Origin: Gracilariopsis chorda
Lineage: Eukaryota > Rhodophyta > Florideophyceae > Gracilariales > Gracilariaceae
DNA: 64,000 nucleotides
Direction of reading: 5' to 3'
Assembly: GCA_003194525.1 (NCBI GenBank)
Contig: NBIV01000019.1
Location: 124,001-188,000, forward strand
Below, one piece after another: positions 29,824 through 40,439 of this stretch. The notes beneath the pieces were generated by a model. That model ran no database searches. It had not been told where the DNA came from and saw nothing but the letters and a program-made list of their open reading frames with translations. Every line of letters begins with the position of its first letter. Position 1 is the stretch's first letter. The position numbers were made by a program, and so were the translations under genes.

Positions 29824-32659
29824 ACCACAATCATTCACCGCAAGAGGAGTACGCGCAATCCCAATGACACGCAAACACTCCAAAACCCCGAAACCAAAAC
29901 AGAACCCTCCTGCACCTCAACCCATCCCCACCCCCCGCATCCCAAGCACCACCCTGGACAAAACAGCCCCCACCAGACCGTCAATCCCAACCACTGCTCA
30001 CACACAAACACCTCTGCGAGAAGCCTACCATAGTTGGCACCGCAAGCTGAACAGCCTTCCAACATAACACAACATGGCCCAACAGCAACTCCTTCCTGGT
30101 ATGCCGCTCGCCCTCCTTCAAAACCCCTGGCCATTACATGCGCACCATGCAAAGTCGGAAAAGCAACACCCGCACCTCACCACAAAACACACCACTCACA
30201 ACAAGTGGGTCAGCATGTCAGTAGCGATGTCTTCTGACCCCTCCCCATCACCTCCAACCACGTCAACAATCAATTTATGACCTTCCTCGACACCCGATCC
30301 CGTTTTGCGTTAATCAACTGCAACAACAGCCGAAGACATGTCCCCACATTTGTCCAACAACGAATGCAACAAGTCAAAAACTACCAAGGCCGTTTCCCTC
30401 GTTTTTTCCGCTGTGACAAAGCCAAAGAGTTCCTTTCCTCCGACATGTACCGATTTAACAACCAAAGTGGGATCACCGTTATACCTATCGTGCCTTATAC
30501 CCCGCAGATGAACTCCCTGGCTGAACGGTTGAACTGAACGCTCCCCAACGCTGCACGAGCCGCCATCACACACGCCAAGCTCAACCCTAAATACTGGGAA
30601 GACGCACTCCTGGACGCTACATTCAAATACAACCTCACACTCCACACAAACACAAACCAAATACGGTACACCACCTGGCACCAACAACCCCCCAGCCTCC
30701 CGCTCCTTTTCATTTTAGGCCAAATAGGCCAAATCATTTTCCCCACACTCAAACCGAGAACGAAACTCGACCCCAAAGCGCAACTCGCGCGCTACATGCA
30801 CGGAATGATAGACACACTCGTACGCATCCAACTCATTCCAAAACACACGTACCACACTGTACGAGCCACCAACTCCCACCCCTACGACCCCACCACAGAT
30901 CCAGCCCAGGACAACAATATCGCCTTCAGAACTTTCTGCATCCCCCACCGAACCCCTACTACTATCACATCCACCACACCCCCCCCCACCTCCCACAAAC
31001 AAGCCATCAAATACCCAGCTGCAAACAAATGGGCCAAAGCCCATAACATAGAACTCGACCCCCTCAACCAAAACCGCACCATCGACTGGATCCCCGACAA
31101 CACGCTACCACCGAAGACAAAACTCATACTATTAAAAATGACCTACCGCTACAAACGAGACACAAGTGGAAATATCACCGAATACAAAGCACGCTGCCCC
31201 GTGCGTAACGACCTCATGACGCCACACCTGCACTACAACCCCAACAAAACCACGACCACATACACCCCCGAAAAGGCACCTATAAGAGCTATCTTTGCAA
31301 TCATTGCCGCCACACAATACAACATGGAACACCTGGATATCAAGGGTGCCTACCTGCACGAAGAATACGACGCCGAACACACCGTCTACATGCGACAACC
31401 CCCTCGATTTAACGGCATATTCAAACACAAAGAAAAAGCCGGCATACTGCGAGGAAACATATACGGTACCCCACCCGCCTCCTACCTCTACTTTTCAAAA
31501 CTAGCCGAATACCTCCTGGCGTATGGTTTTCAACGATCTACAGCCGAACTTAGCCTCTTCACGAAAGAAATTCCCAACGGCCTTCTCATTTTCATCGTCA
31601 CCATCGACGATTTTCTAGTCGCAGCACCAAAAACAACACCTATCTCCCAGTTCTACGACTAACTCACAAAAAACTACACAGTGAAACGCCTCGGCACAAC
31701 CACCCAGTACGTGAACTAAAAAATAACGGTTACACAAAATGGCAGCATCCACCTTTCACAGACCCACACAATCCACGCACTCCTTCGAAAAGCCAAACTC
31801 ACCGATTGAAACCAAAAAGAAACACCCTTCAAATTCATCAACGAAAAGGACTCTACAACTCTCCCTGTAGATCAACGACAACTCTACAAAATAATTTTTG
31901 GCGACTTACGCTACATCTCCGACAGTACCAGACCAGATATTACCTTCGCCACCAATCGCCTCGCTGCCGAACTGCACAACCCAACAAACGCACACTGGGC
32001 ACAAGTCAAACGCCTACTCCGATACCTGTCCCACAACCCTAACCTCGGAATTATATACTTTCCTCACCCCACGGCTATCCTTACCACGTACTCTAATTCC
32101 GATTTTGCAAACGCTCACAACAGAAGATCCTACTCCGGAATATTACACCTCTTCAACGATTCTCTTATCCACTGGACTGCTGCAAAGCAGAAAACCGCCG
32201 CACTCAGCACGTGCGAAGCAGAGTACATTGCAGCTAAAAAGCTACCCAGGAAACCATTTGGCTCCAACAACTATTATCAGACCTCCACTATGCTCAATCT
32301 TTGCCAACAAAACACTTCATTGACAACCAAGCAGCAAGCAAGGTGGCGCTGAACACAGCTTTAACCAAATTACGCAGGTTTATAGATGTCTGCCATCACT
32401 ACCTCCACCAACACCACAACACTGGAGTTATCAAGAAAATCCACGTACCATCGCATCAAATAAAAGCCGATATACTTGCCAAGACGCTTACACGACCAAC
32501 ATTTCTGATTGCTATCAACCACCTAAACATGACTGCAGCTCCATCACATCCACAACCACAACACGGCTCGCAACACCCGGGACTGTCAGACCGCACAAAA
32601 AACGACTCCTGTTGCTCACCACGTACTGCCCTTGTAACGCCACACCAACCGTCAGACCG

Positions 32660-32768
32660 CGTCAGACCGCGCAGTACAGTAGCCGCCGACGGCTGTCTGC
32701 ACCAGTGATACGCAGACGAACTCCACGTAAATCACACCCTCGCGCCTTCCGCGTTGTCAGGGCTCACA
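32660..32768 (+). repeat. 3-prime LTR of copia element 2
   Basis: This is the 109-bp partner of 27408-27516. Its first base differs from the usual TG start. Confidence 0.75.
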
Positions 32769-32773
32769 ACATA

Positions 32774-35250
32774 CATACAAGAAGCCAAAGTTTCATAACA
32801 GACTGCAAAAGCAGTATGCATCGCACGCGCAGTGTGTAAACGTAAAATTTGATTGTAAGCGATTCTTCTCTGTTAGAAAAACTATGTTCAGCAGCATGTT
32901 GATCTTTTCACTACGTAGGTCCGTGCCGACAGTGTGGCGGTCTGACAGAGAAAGATGAACAGGCAGAATGACCTCAGAGGTCCTACTAAGTCTGTCTCCT
33001 CTCTTCGACGTTTCCCCTCTGACGATCGGCCTTTCTTTCTTTGTTTGAGTCGTGCTTCAACTTTTTGCTGCTAAGAAACCACTGCTGCGTATGTTACGTG
33101 CCGTTCTACGTTCAGTGATGCGAAATTCAAATCTGCGTTACCCTGGAATTGGGTTACTTCCGTTTTCCATTTTGGATAAGGTAGGTACAAACTGACCAGC
33201 TACTTCTAGATTCCCTCGGATTGTTAACAGCAGCAAGTGTTGGATCCTAAAGATGGCAGCGGCATTATGTTGGTTGAGCTCAAAGCCCCTGATGATAACT
33301 TCGCTAAGAGAGAGTGTGTATTTTACAAACTCATGTTGGTTAGAATATGGTAGTAAAATGGAGTGATTACGATTGGTTTGGATTTGCAGTGCTTGATATA
33401 TTTTGCATTAAAACTGTGTACGTGTTGATAGAAATGATAAAGAGTTTTAGTATGCTGTGCTCGAATATACTCTTGAACTATTAAAAGTATTTCCCGCATC
33501 TCCCTGTGCACACGTGAAGCTTCGAGGTCGGTTACTGTCAAAAACATTGCAGTAAAGGAACCCTTGGGTTGTCCGACAGGTACTTTGACAGAAACGGCCG
33601 ACGGTTGCGGAACAAAGACGAGTCAGAGTTTTCCTCTCACAGCTGCTCTCTGGTCTAATGTGATCTGCGTTTGTGTACGAGCCAAGTACCGTAAATTGTT
33701 TTTCTACAATGTAAACATCTGAAACGTACACAACATCATCATGAGACCATCAAATTAACAGTCTTACTGTCCCAATAGATTTTTCCACACCTACAATCTC
33801 TTTCGTCGCTCGTACTCATTGCAGATTTTCACAAGTGACGTTTTTTGCTCCTTGCTAATAGATAAAAAATACAAACACTAAACCAAAATTGCTGAATACC
33901 AATGGTATGGCAGAAATGCTTCGGACACCTCAAGAGCCGAAATGGTGCAGCTCTCAGTTCTCTCTGTTTCTTTTTAAGGGTTTTTTGCTCTGCATAGAAA
34001 AAGGACGCCAACAAAAGTTCTTCAGGAGCATCTCAGCAATTCTTGAGCCCGCACAGTGCTTTGAGAAAGATTGAAACCAAATCCATGGCGTACAGCATCA
34101 GACTTCTATCGTTTTTTCAAACGGTATAGCAGCATGGATGTACCTATGGAAGGACATACAGGATACAACCGCTTTGGATTTTTCTCATGCGCAATACTTG
34201 AAAAGTTTGGAAGGTTGCGACATTAGGATCAATGTTTCCAACTTGTCGAGCTCCGAAGTAGGATGAACGGGTGATCCCACAGGTATTTCCTGTAGGATGG
34301 ATGGGTACAAGGAAGTAAGCCTCCCACGGGCTCAGTTTGACGGAGATTTCGGCACCGTGAAATAGCCGAAAACAGATGCATTGAGGAGGATTCTGAGCCA
34401 CTTTTTAATGAACGATAGCGGCCGCCATAGCCGAGGGCTCAATTTGGGGGATGTGCCTCACTCTCGACCACCACCACTACCGGTGGTGGTGCAACCACAG
34501 CAAGGCAGACGCTGCCTCTTGCTGCAGAGCTGACCCGCGCCGAGCCCTTGGAGCCCTGGTTGGCGTTACTCTCCACCATGCGATCGGTACGTCGTCAAAC
34601 TCAACACTCTCACGTACCTTCAACAAAGCTTGCTCGTCGTTTCGTTTACTTGACCTCCATTTTCCTTTCTCTCTCTACACTCACTCATAGACCGCCGGCG
34701 CGAATTCGTCACATCGCGAGGTTGAGCGACACCGGGAACTATTCTCTCTGTCAACCATAATGCGGGCGTGCCACCTGGGTTGGCGGTCGGTTTGCCTTTG
34801 GTTGGTGTAATCACCGGTTCCGGACGCCATATAATGCTGTTCGCAGACGGGTTTTGCTGAAGCACATTCTCGACTTGGCGCAAACACTCAGCTGAGTATT
34901 CAAAGTTGCAAGCAATTGTTCGGACCTTCTCCACAATGACATTATACGCAATGTATGCGCTTCATTGGGCTGGAAGGGATATTCTTGCGATGGTCGCAGG
35001 CTCAGGTTCCAGCGCTGTAGAGGAGCTCATAATCTTTTTCGTGTCTAATGAGTACAACGCGCAATTCAAAAAGATTTTCAGCGAGCATTGTGCATCCAGG
35101 GACCCAAATGCTGAGGCCGCCAACTTTATCTTGCGGTAATGTTGGCATTAAGGTAGGCCCCAGTGTACAGAAAAATGTCCAGAACATTTCTAAGATTCTC
35201 CTTGAACATGTTTTTTACGCCATAATGGCAAGGTTGGAGAAAATGTAATG
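32774..35250. other. no gene recognised
   Basis: I found nothing I can support over about 2.5 kb. Short frames on both strands lack recognisable domains, and there are no clear terminal repeats. Confidence 0.35.
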
Positions 35251-35259
35251 TGTTCGCAG

Positions 35260-35790
35260 GAAGATGAATAACTTCAATAATCTTCACAACGGCTACATCA
35301 ATTCACTCTGTGCCCTTGCGAGAACTGTGACCGTCGATATAGAGAAGGATTCTTTCTTCCTGAGGAACAAACGTTCTTGCAAACGTGTTGAAATTTTCAA
35401 TAAGACTTGGGAGGAGTTCTTTTGTATTGTACAGTTTGTACTGCACACAATTTCAGTGCCCTTGGGAAACTATTTCTCTTCTTCTATCCACTTGTACTTC
35501 CGAGACAGCTTCTCCGTGACGTGTTTAAGTGTCGGCTTCATCCAAGTGCGGACCGGACGTTTGCTTTGTGCGATTAGGAACATGGGTGCAATGTGCCCTG
35601 CGGCACAACTGATGATTTTAGATGTGAGATGTTTCCCGTCGTCGTCATTCATTTTCATTCGATAAACTCTGTTTCTTCCGTTTGCTGCTCTAAAACCTCT
35701 GTAACGTCCTCCGTAAAAAGCCGAAATGGTCGTCTTATATGAATTCTATACCTTTATGGGATCCGTAAACATTTCCGGCATCTCTGCTTT
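35260..35790 (-). pseudogene. unidentified decayed coding segment
   Basis: The minus strand carries protein-like sequence with stops: ISAFYGGRYRGF, then YRMKMNDDDGKHLTSKI, then AAGHIAPMFLIA and WMKPTLKHVTEKLSRKYKW. The GHIAPMFLI segment faintly resembles the middle of DDE transposases that read G-x-x-x-P-M-x-x, but I cannot assign a family. It may be a relic transposon. Confidence 0.3.
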
Positions 35791-35859
35791 CACTTGCGAG
35801 ACTATGTGTGTGTGTTTATATATGAGCTCGCGTCTCTAATTCCAAGACTACGGTAGGGG

Positions 35860-36740
35860 TTACATTGAGAAGAATCCCTCTCTCTCTAGATATACCAACA
35901 GCTTTTCTGGCCATTTCCTTACTGTGGATTCGGCTTCAGAGCCCTGCCTCCCTCGGAGAGGCGGGAGCTCTTGACGCCGGGATGTTGCTCTGCGGCGGCA
36001 TCTAAGAAAGAAATGGTCTACACTATTAAGTATGTTGAGCCCACATCCGAGCGGGCGGGAACACTTCCTGTTGTTGAAAGAAGTGGAGACTGGATGTAGC
36101 GTCGGAATCTGACCTGTAAATATCTGCGACAGGGCTGTATGCGCCCTCCTTAGAGTCAATACCTTTGATAGTGTCTCTAGGACTTCGCTTACTGGCTCTG
36201 TGCTAGTAAGACGGACGCAGGTTCTCTGTTTCACTTCCAGAAAGTGGATCTTTTTCCGGAGCTGCTGCGCTAAGGCGAGACCAAGGCTCCTCTTTGCAAG
36301 TTTGTTGGCATCTTCCTTTTGTGGTAACCCGCAGTGTCCCAGTATCCAAACAATTTGACATTTACAATAGTTAGTTATCAATGTCATGCATTCAGAGATG
36401 TCCTTAGCTGGCGTTTTTGGGTTCGTTGGGACGTTTGCAAGCCTTGAAAGATTCGAAACTATGTCTACGAATATCTTTGAAGTGTTCGGTGTTCTGAGCA
36501 CTATTGCGTTTTAGAACAATTCTTTTCGTCCTGCGCATATTAAGTGGACGATTTCGGAAGCCAAAGGAGCGCAGGGCATACGCAGAGGAAACACCGGTTT
36601 TATAGATCTTTCGACCATTGTTCGCAATTTGCGCCATCATGGATCGCATTTCGTGTTCGCTCACTGTAAATGCGCGTTCAGAAGCAAAAACAACGCTGTC
36701 TACAAGCATGCCCTCTTCTGAGGAGGACAAACTAAGCTTG
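35860..36740 (-). pseudogene. LINE relic, RNase H and C-terminal region
   Basis: The minus-strand reading contains an RNase H-like end: KIFVDIVSNLSRL, then IVWILGHCGLPQKEDANKLAKRSL. This matches the WxxGHxGxxxNExADxLAK signature of RNase H domains in non-LTR retrotransposons. It is followed by the usual LINE tail RRAHTALSQIFTGQIPTLHP with a degenerate Cys/His motif ending VDHFFLRCRR. The upstream half changes frame. No endonuclease or RT is visible, so this is a truncated relic, consistent with 5-prime-truncated LINE insertion. Confidence 0.6.
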
Positions 36741-37866
36741 CCCCTGGGATCATGCTCGGTAGGGGTGAGCAGATGTTGCAGAGTTGTTTCTTGGCCATCT
36801 TGATACCTTTTTGTATGCGATACACAGTCTGTTGGCTTACGGCGGTTTCATTTGCAACTTTTGCAACCGTATTATCAGCGCAAGGTAGTTCTTCTGCTTT
36901 GCAGCGTCTTTGTTGCACATCCTGACACCTTTTGCGGTCGACTTTCAGTTTTGCGGTTTGCCAACGCATTGAAAGAGGCATGGGAGATCTGCGAGCTTAT
37001 ATCCCGTCCGTACTATTGAGCTATCCATTGATTGGAATGAAATTTGACTCTGCCAAAATGGGGCAGGTCGCCAAATTGAGCGCGTGTGAGGGTTATCTCC
37101 TTCAACCTCTGTACCGTTGCGGAGTACATTCGGCTGGGTGAAGAGAAATAGTTGAAATGTATTCTGGTCACCATTTTCGGGGCTTCTCTGGAGCTTGAGT
37201 TGTCGACGAACACGCGCGAAGAGATTTGCAACAGAAAATAGACGTACGCCTTGCAACAAATCAAAGGAATACAGTGGATCCGGATTCACGGGTTGTGAAA
37301 AGGGGAGTTGATCGACCTCTCGATGGTGAAAAGGGCCGATTGGCGTCATGGAATCGATCTTGCATTCTTATATTGAGTGAGCCACCAAAAAACGAAACTT
37401 GATGCTAGGGAAGATCACATCGCACTTTGGATGGCATTTCTCGCTTGCTTGTTTTCCATGCACTGTTCGCTGATAAAGATTTTGATACAGATTGAATGCG
37501 TTCGTGGAGCTCTTGCGTCGTTTTCCAGATAATATACTGCATTTGTGAGCTATACATTTGCGTATTGGTGACTGAGTTCATAAATTTGTGGTGGAAATGG
37601 GAGAGTGGTTTACGTGTGTATGTTTTTCTATCACTACCAACTGGGTATAGATAAGACTCACTGACTAAGCTGTCTTGGTAAAAGGAGAGTAGACTGAGAG
37701 GTTCTTCGTCCAGATTTACGACGGTGGCGGACTGAACGGTGTGACGTAGGGAATCAGACTAGCGTAATGTACATTCCACAGACAAGATTGCCTGACCTTT
37801 CCATCAAAGGGATACGTATTGATGTTTTCGATCTACTTTAACATTCAAAAATACTGCCACTCCCTC
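36741..37866. other. no gene recognised; helix-turn-helix-like fragment
   Basis: On the minus strand near 36,790-36,850 the segment VAKVANETAVSQQTVYRIQKGIK resembles a helix-turn-helix of the kind found at the N-terminus of transposases. I cannot connect it to a catalytic domain. The remainder to 37866 shows nothing. Confidence 0.3.
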
Positions 37867-39663
37867 CTAACTTGCTTGATCTGTAGCTTCTCTCGACTGG
37901 CCGTGTTGCAACCCCACCGGGTTCCCATTCATCATGCAGTGACTTGCTGTCCAGCCCCCCTCCCCATCCTCTTGCAGAGCTTCAATACCTATTGTAGGCG
38001 CCGTGCTTGGTATTTTCAAGCTTTGATAACCACTCTCTTTCTGCAATACTACCCTCCGATATACACGTTCAATGTTAATACTCGCCAACGTCTTGAATTT
38101 GAAGAAGACTACTACCGACACGAAAAACAACAGAAGAAACCCATAGAGCACTATTGCCCAAAGCTGTATGGTACCGGTCACACGCATTCCAGAGGAGATG
38201 GGAACACTTGTGTCCATTCCTCTCGTAATAGTCCGGGCGCCTTCCGACAGGTTGTGGGGAAACGACAGCAGATGCTGCAAGTCCCAGGGAGCCACAAATC
38301 CATTAGTTCTTATATCACTCTCGACATGCGCCAGCAGAATTGCCAGATCTGCATGGCTTTCGACATTCCGCGTCAACTGCATTTCAAACTCTGTTGTATA
38401 TTCATAAACTGATTGAGCCTTGCTAAGAAAATAAAACGTTCCATTCGTTTCGCTGGCACATACACCGGATAACCTGTCAACGGCACATTTCCAATCTTCG
38501 CCGACTTGCGTTAGTAGTGAGGCTTTTAATAGATTTCCAGTTTTCACCAAGGTGAGGTCGCCCTTGGCGGACACGTTGACCTCAAAATTTTCGCCCTCGA
38601 GCCATTCACCAACCTGGAACCGCAGCGGACGAATTTGGACCGATCCTATTGTTTGACAGTTGGTGGATCGCATCTGCGCATCCAGCCTCAGAGTCGAAAT
38701 CGACAAAACCGCCCGCCCATCTTCGTTGTACATACGCTCCAGCCACTCAAAGCCAGACTCGTTCAGCCTTTGCTCGAAGAGATTCTCCTCTACAGACGGG
38801 TCACCGATACTATTGGTGACCAGGCCTGCCTTAAATCGAAAGAGTTTTGCCTCCGTTTCGAATTCGGTTCTGAGAAAAAGAGAGGCTCCACGCACAGCGG
38901 TGAGGGAGTAGACCAATTGTGACACTGTGAACTGTCCGGCCATATCGTAGCACGAGAATGTGTCATTCAGCAATCCTATACATAAAGATCCGGCTTCAAA
39001 ATCGGCTACCAGCAAGCCTTTTCTCTCTGGGTTGCCAATTATAGCCTGTTGTCTCGTCCGGCTACCGACATAAAAGTGGATGCCGGTATCGCCATTTCTA
39101 GAGTGAAGAGTCATTCGTCTCCAGAGTTCGCCTTGATACTTGACTGCAAGAATTTGTTTGACATCTTCTAGGGTGACGATGCCATCCATAAATGGTGGCG
39201 TATGTTCTGTCGATTGCATAAAAACAAACTGGCCGACATCTGCCAGTCGGTCGGGATTGACGCATTCCATTCGTTCAGCAGGGTTGCTGAGGCTGAGCAA
39301 AATAAGTTCATTGGGATCATGGGTCGCTATTGCGGAAGAATGCGAACGCTGCTGCCGGGACCAGGTGAGATGGGACTCCGCACCACTGCTGTACTCGAAC
39401 GGAAGCGCGATTGCCAAGGCGAGCAGGATGGAGAAGAGCTGCAAGAGCGTGCTAGATACATGAAGGGTCTCTACCTCCTGGTGGAGAGAGATGTTGCCCA
39501 TTATGGAGGATTTGAGGCGTATGGGCTTGCCGTGGTTGACGAGGTAGGCGTTTCTCCACGCGGTGATTCGGCTCATTGCGCTCTCGGCGATTGGGGCGAG
39601 CAGAAGGGTTAGGCCAAAGTACTTGAGCACATTCCAGAGCTGGACGTTGATTCCGGTATCCAT
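37867..39663 (-). CDS. unidentified multi-pass membrane protein
   Basis: This uninterrupted 598-codon frame starts at the ATG at 39663. The frame is open a little further upstream but has no earlier ATG. Hydrophobic segments lie near residues 15-28 (FGLTLLLAPIA), 72-92 (LQLFSILLALAIALPF) and 510-535 (LWAIVLYGFLLLFFVSVVVF). Between the last two is a region of about 400 residues with several Cys and N-x-S/T sites, probably lumenal or extracellular. A hydrophilic tail of about 60 residues follows. No family is recognised. The frame is intact amid decayed DNA, which argues for a functional host gene. It is probably intronless. A TATAAG lies about 80 bp upstream. Confidence 0.75.
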   Translation of the reverse strand: MDTGINVQLWNVLKYFGLTLLLAPIAESAMSRITAWRNAYLVNHGKPIRLKSSIMGNISLHQEVETLHVSSTLLQLFSILLALAIALPFEYSSGAESHLTWSRQQRSHSSAIATHDPNELILLSLSNPAERMECVNPDRLADVGQFVFMQSTEHTPPFMDGIVTLEDVKQILAVKYQGELWRRMTLHSRNGDTGIHFYVGSRTRQQAIIGNPERKGLLVADFEAGSLCIGLLNDTFSCYDMAGQFTVSQLVYSLTAVRGASLFLRTEFETEAKLFRFKAGLVTNSIGDPSVEENLFEQRLNESGFEWLERMYNEDGRAVLSISTLRLDAQMRSTNCQTIGSVQIRPLRFQVGEWLEGENFEVNVSAKGDLTLVKTGNLLKASLLTQVGEDWKCAVDRLSGVCASETNGTFYFLSKAQSVYEYTTEFEMQLTRNVESHADLAILLAHVESDIRTNGFVAPWDLQHLLSFPHNLSEGARTITRGMDTSVPISSGMRVTGTIQLWAIVLYGFLLLFFVSVVVFFKFKTLASINIERVYRRVVLQKESGYQSLKIPSTAPTIGIEALQEDGEGGWTASHCMMNGNPVGLQHGQSREATDQAS

Positions 39664-39740
39664 TGGTGCGTGCGCAAGGCGAGTGCGGGCAGCGGAGATG
39701 ACAAACGTCGGCAAGCGGTAGAAGGGAACGCTAGTTACGC

Positions 39741-39746
39741 CTTATA
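39741..39746 (-). promoter_or_regulatory. possible TATA-like box
   Basis: TATAAG on the minus strand lies about 80 bp upstream of the ATG of the membrane-protein gene. The position is reasonable for a core promoter, but the motif is short and could be chance. Confidence 0.3.
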
Positions 39747-39888
39747 GCAAGCAGGCAGCTGCTGATTACAGTAAAGTTTTACTTGGTACCACTGATACCA
39801 TTGACCTGGGTGAACGACTCGCAGTTACGTAATGACATTGTGATACGTCCTACGCCTTACTAAGGGTGGAACTAGGGGTGTAGGATTG

Positions 39889-40261
39889 TGTCGTGAAATA
39901 ATACGTTAAAAAAAGGTGCGGCCTGTAGTGGTAGCTAGGGACGGCCCAAAAAAGGTGATTCCTTTGCTTAGAGAGGTAGAGTTGATGATAATAATGGGTT
40001 GGAGAACAGACGAGAGGCCAAGGCCGAGCTCTGTTCCCTTCTTTTATACTCAGAGAGAAAGACGCTAGTCGTCTTTCTTGGTAGTTAGAGTCCTAACACG
40101 CTCGCCTGAATGCGGCATTGTAAGCAGTCATCACACCATGTTCGGAGATGGTGAGAAGGCAGGACGCTTTCTCACCATCCCCAAGGATGGTGAGATGGTC
40201 CATTCCATCTTCTTTTTCCTCACGGTCTGAAAAGGACGGTAAGTGGAGCTTTATTCTCATA
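39889..40261 (-). repeat. 3-prime LTR of copia element 3
   Basis: This 373-bp LTR carries CTCACCATCCCCAAGGATGG-like inverted motifs and a minus-strand TATAAAAG at about 40,043-40,050. It is paired with 45981-46354. Confidence 0.88.
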
Positions 40262-40439
40262 TTTCCTTCTTTTTTCGAATTGCTTACAATTTTCGCATAA
40301 TATCACGTATAAATAGGTGACCAATATCTAAAACGCATTTAGAAGTACTTAATAATTGGGTCAAAGCATCAGAGTTCTTAACTTTGGTAAATTTATCAGC
40401 GGAATTGTTGTTGGTGGAGGTGGTATACCCAACATCATA

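Larger units (their letters stand above)
27408..32768 (+). mobile_element. Ty1/copia element 2, old and broken
   Basis: The 109-bp LTRs (27408-27516 and 32660-32768) differ at about 13 positions by eye (about 12%), so the insertion is old. The outer flanks ACATG and ACATA are a plausible decayed target duplication. Between the LTRs, in plus orientation, are recognisable parts: a gag-like segment (about 27.8-28.5 kb), protease-like and pre-integrase segments on either side of a solo LTR, integrase (about 30.3-30.6 kb), RT (about 30.8-31.7 kb, with EHLDIKGAYLHEEYD) and RNase H (about 31.9-32.6 kb, with ALSTCEAEY-like sequence). It is broken, with roughly ten or more lesions. The sequence is strikingly AC-rich on the plus strand. 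Confidence 0.85.
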
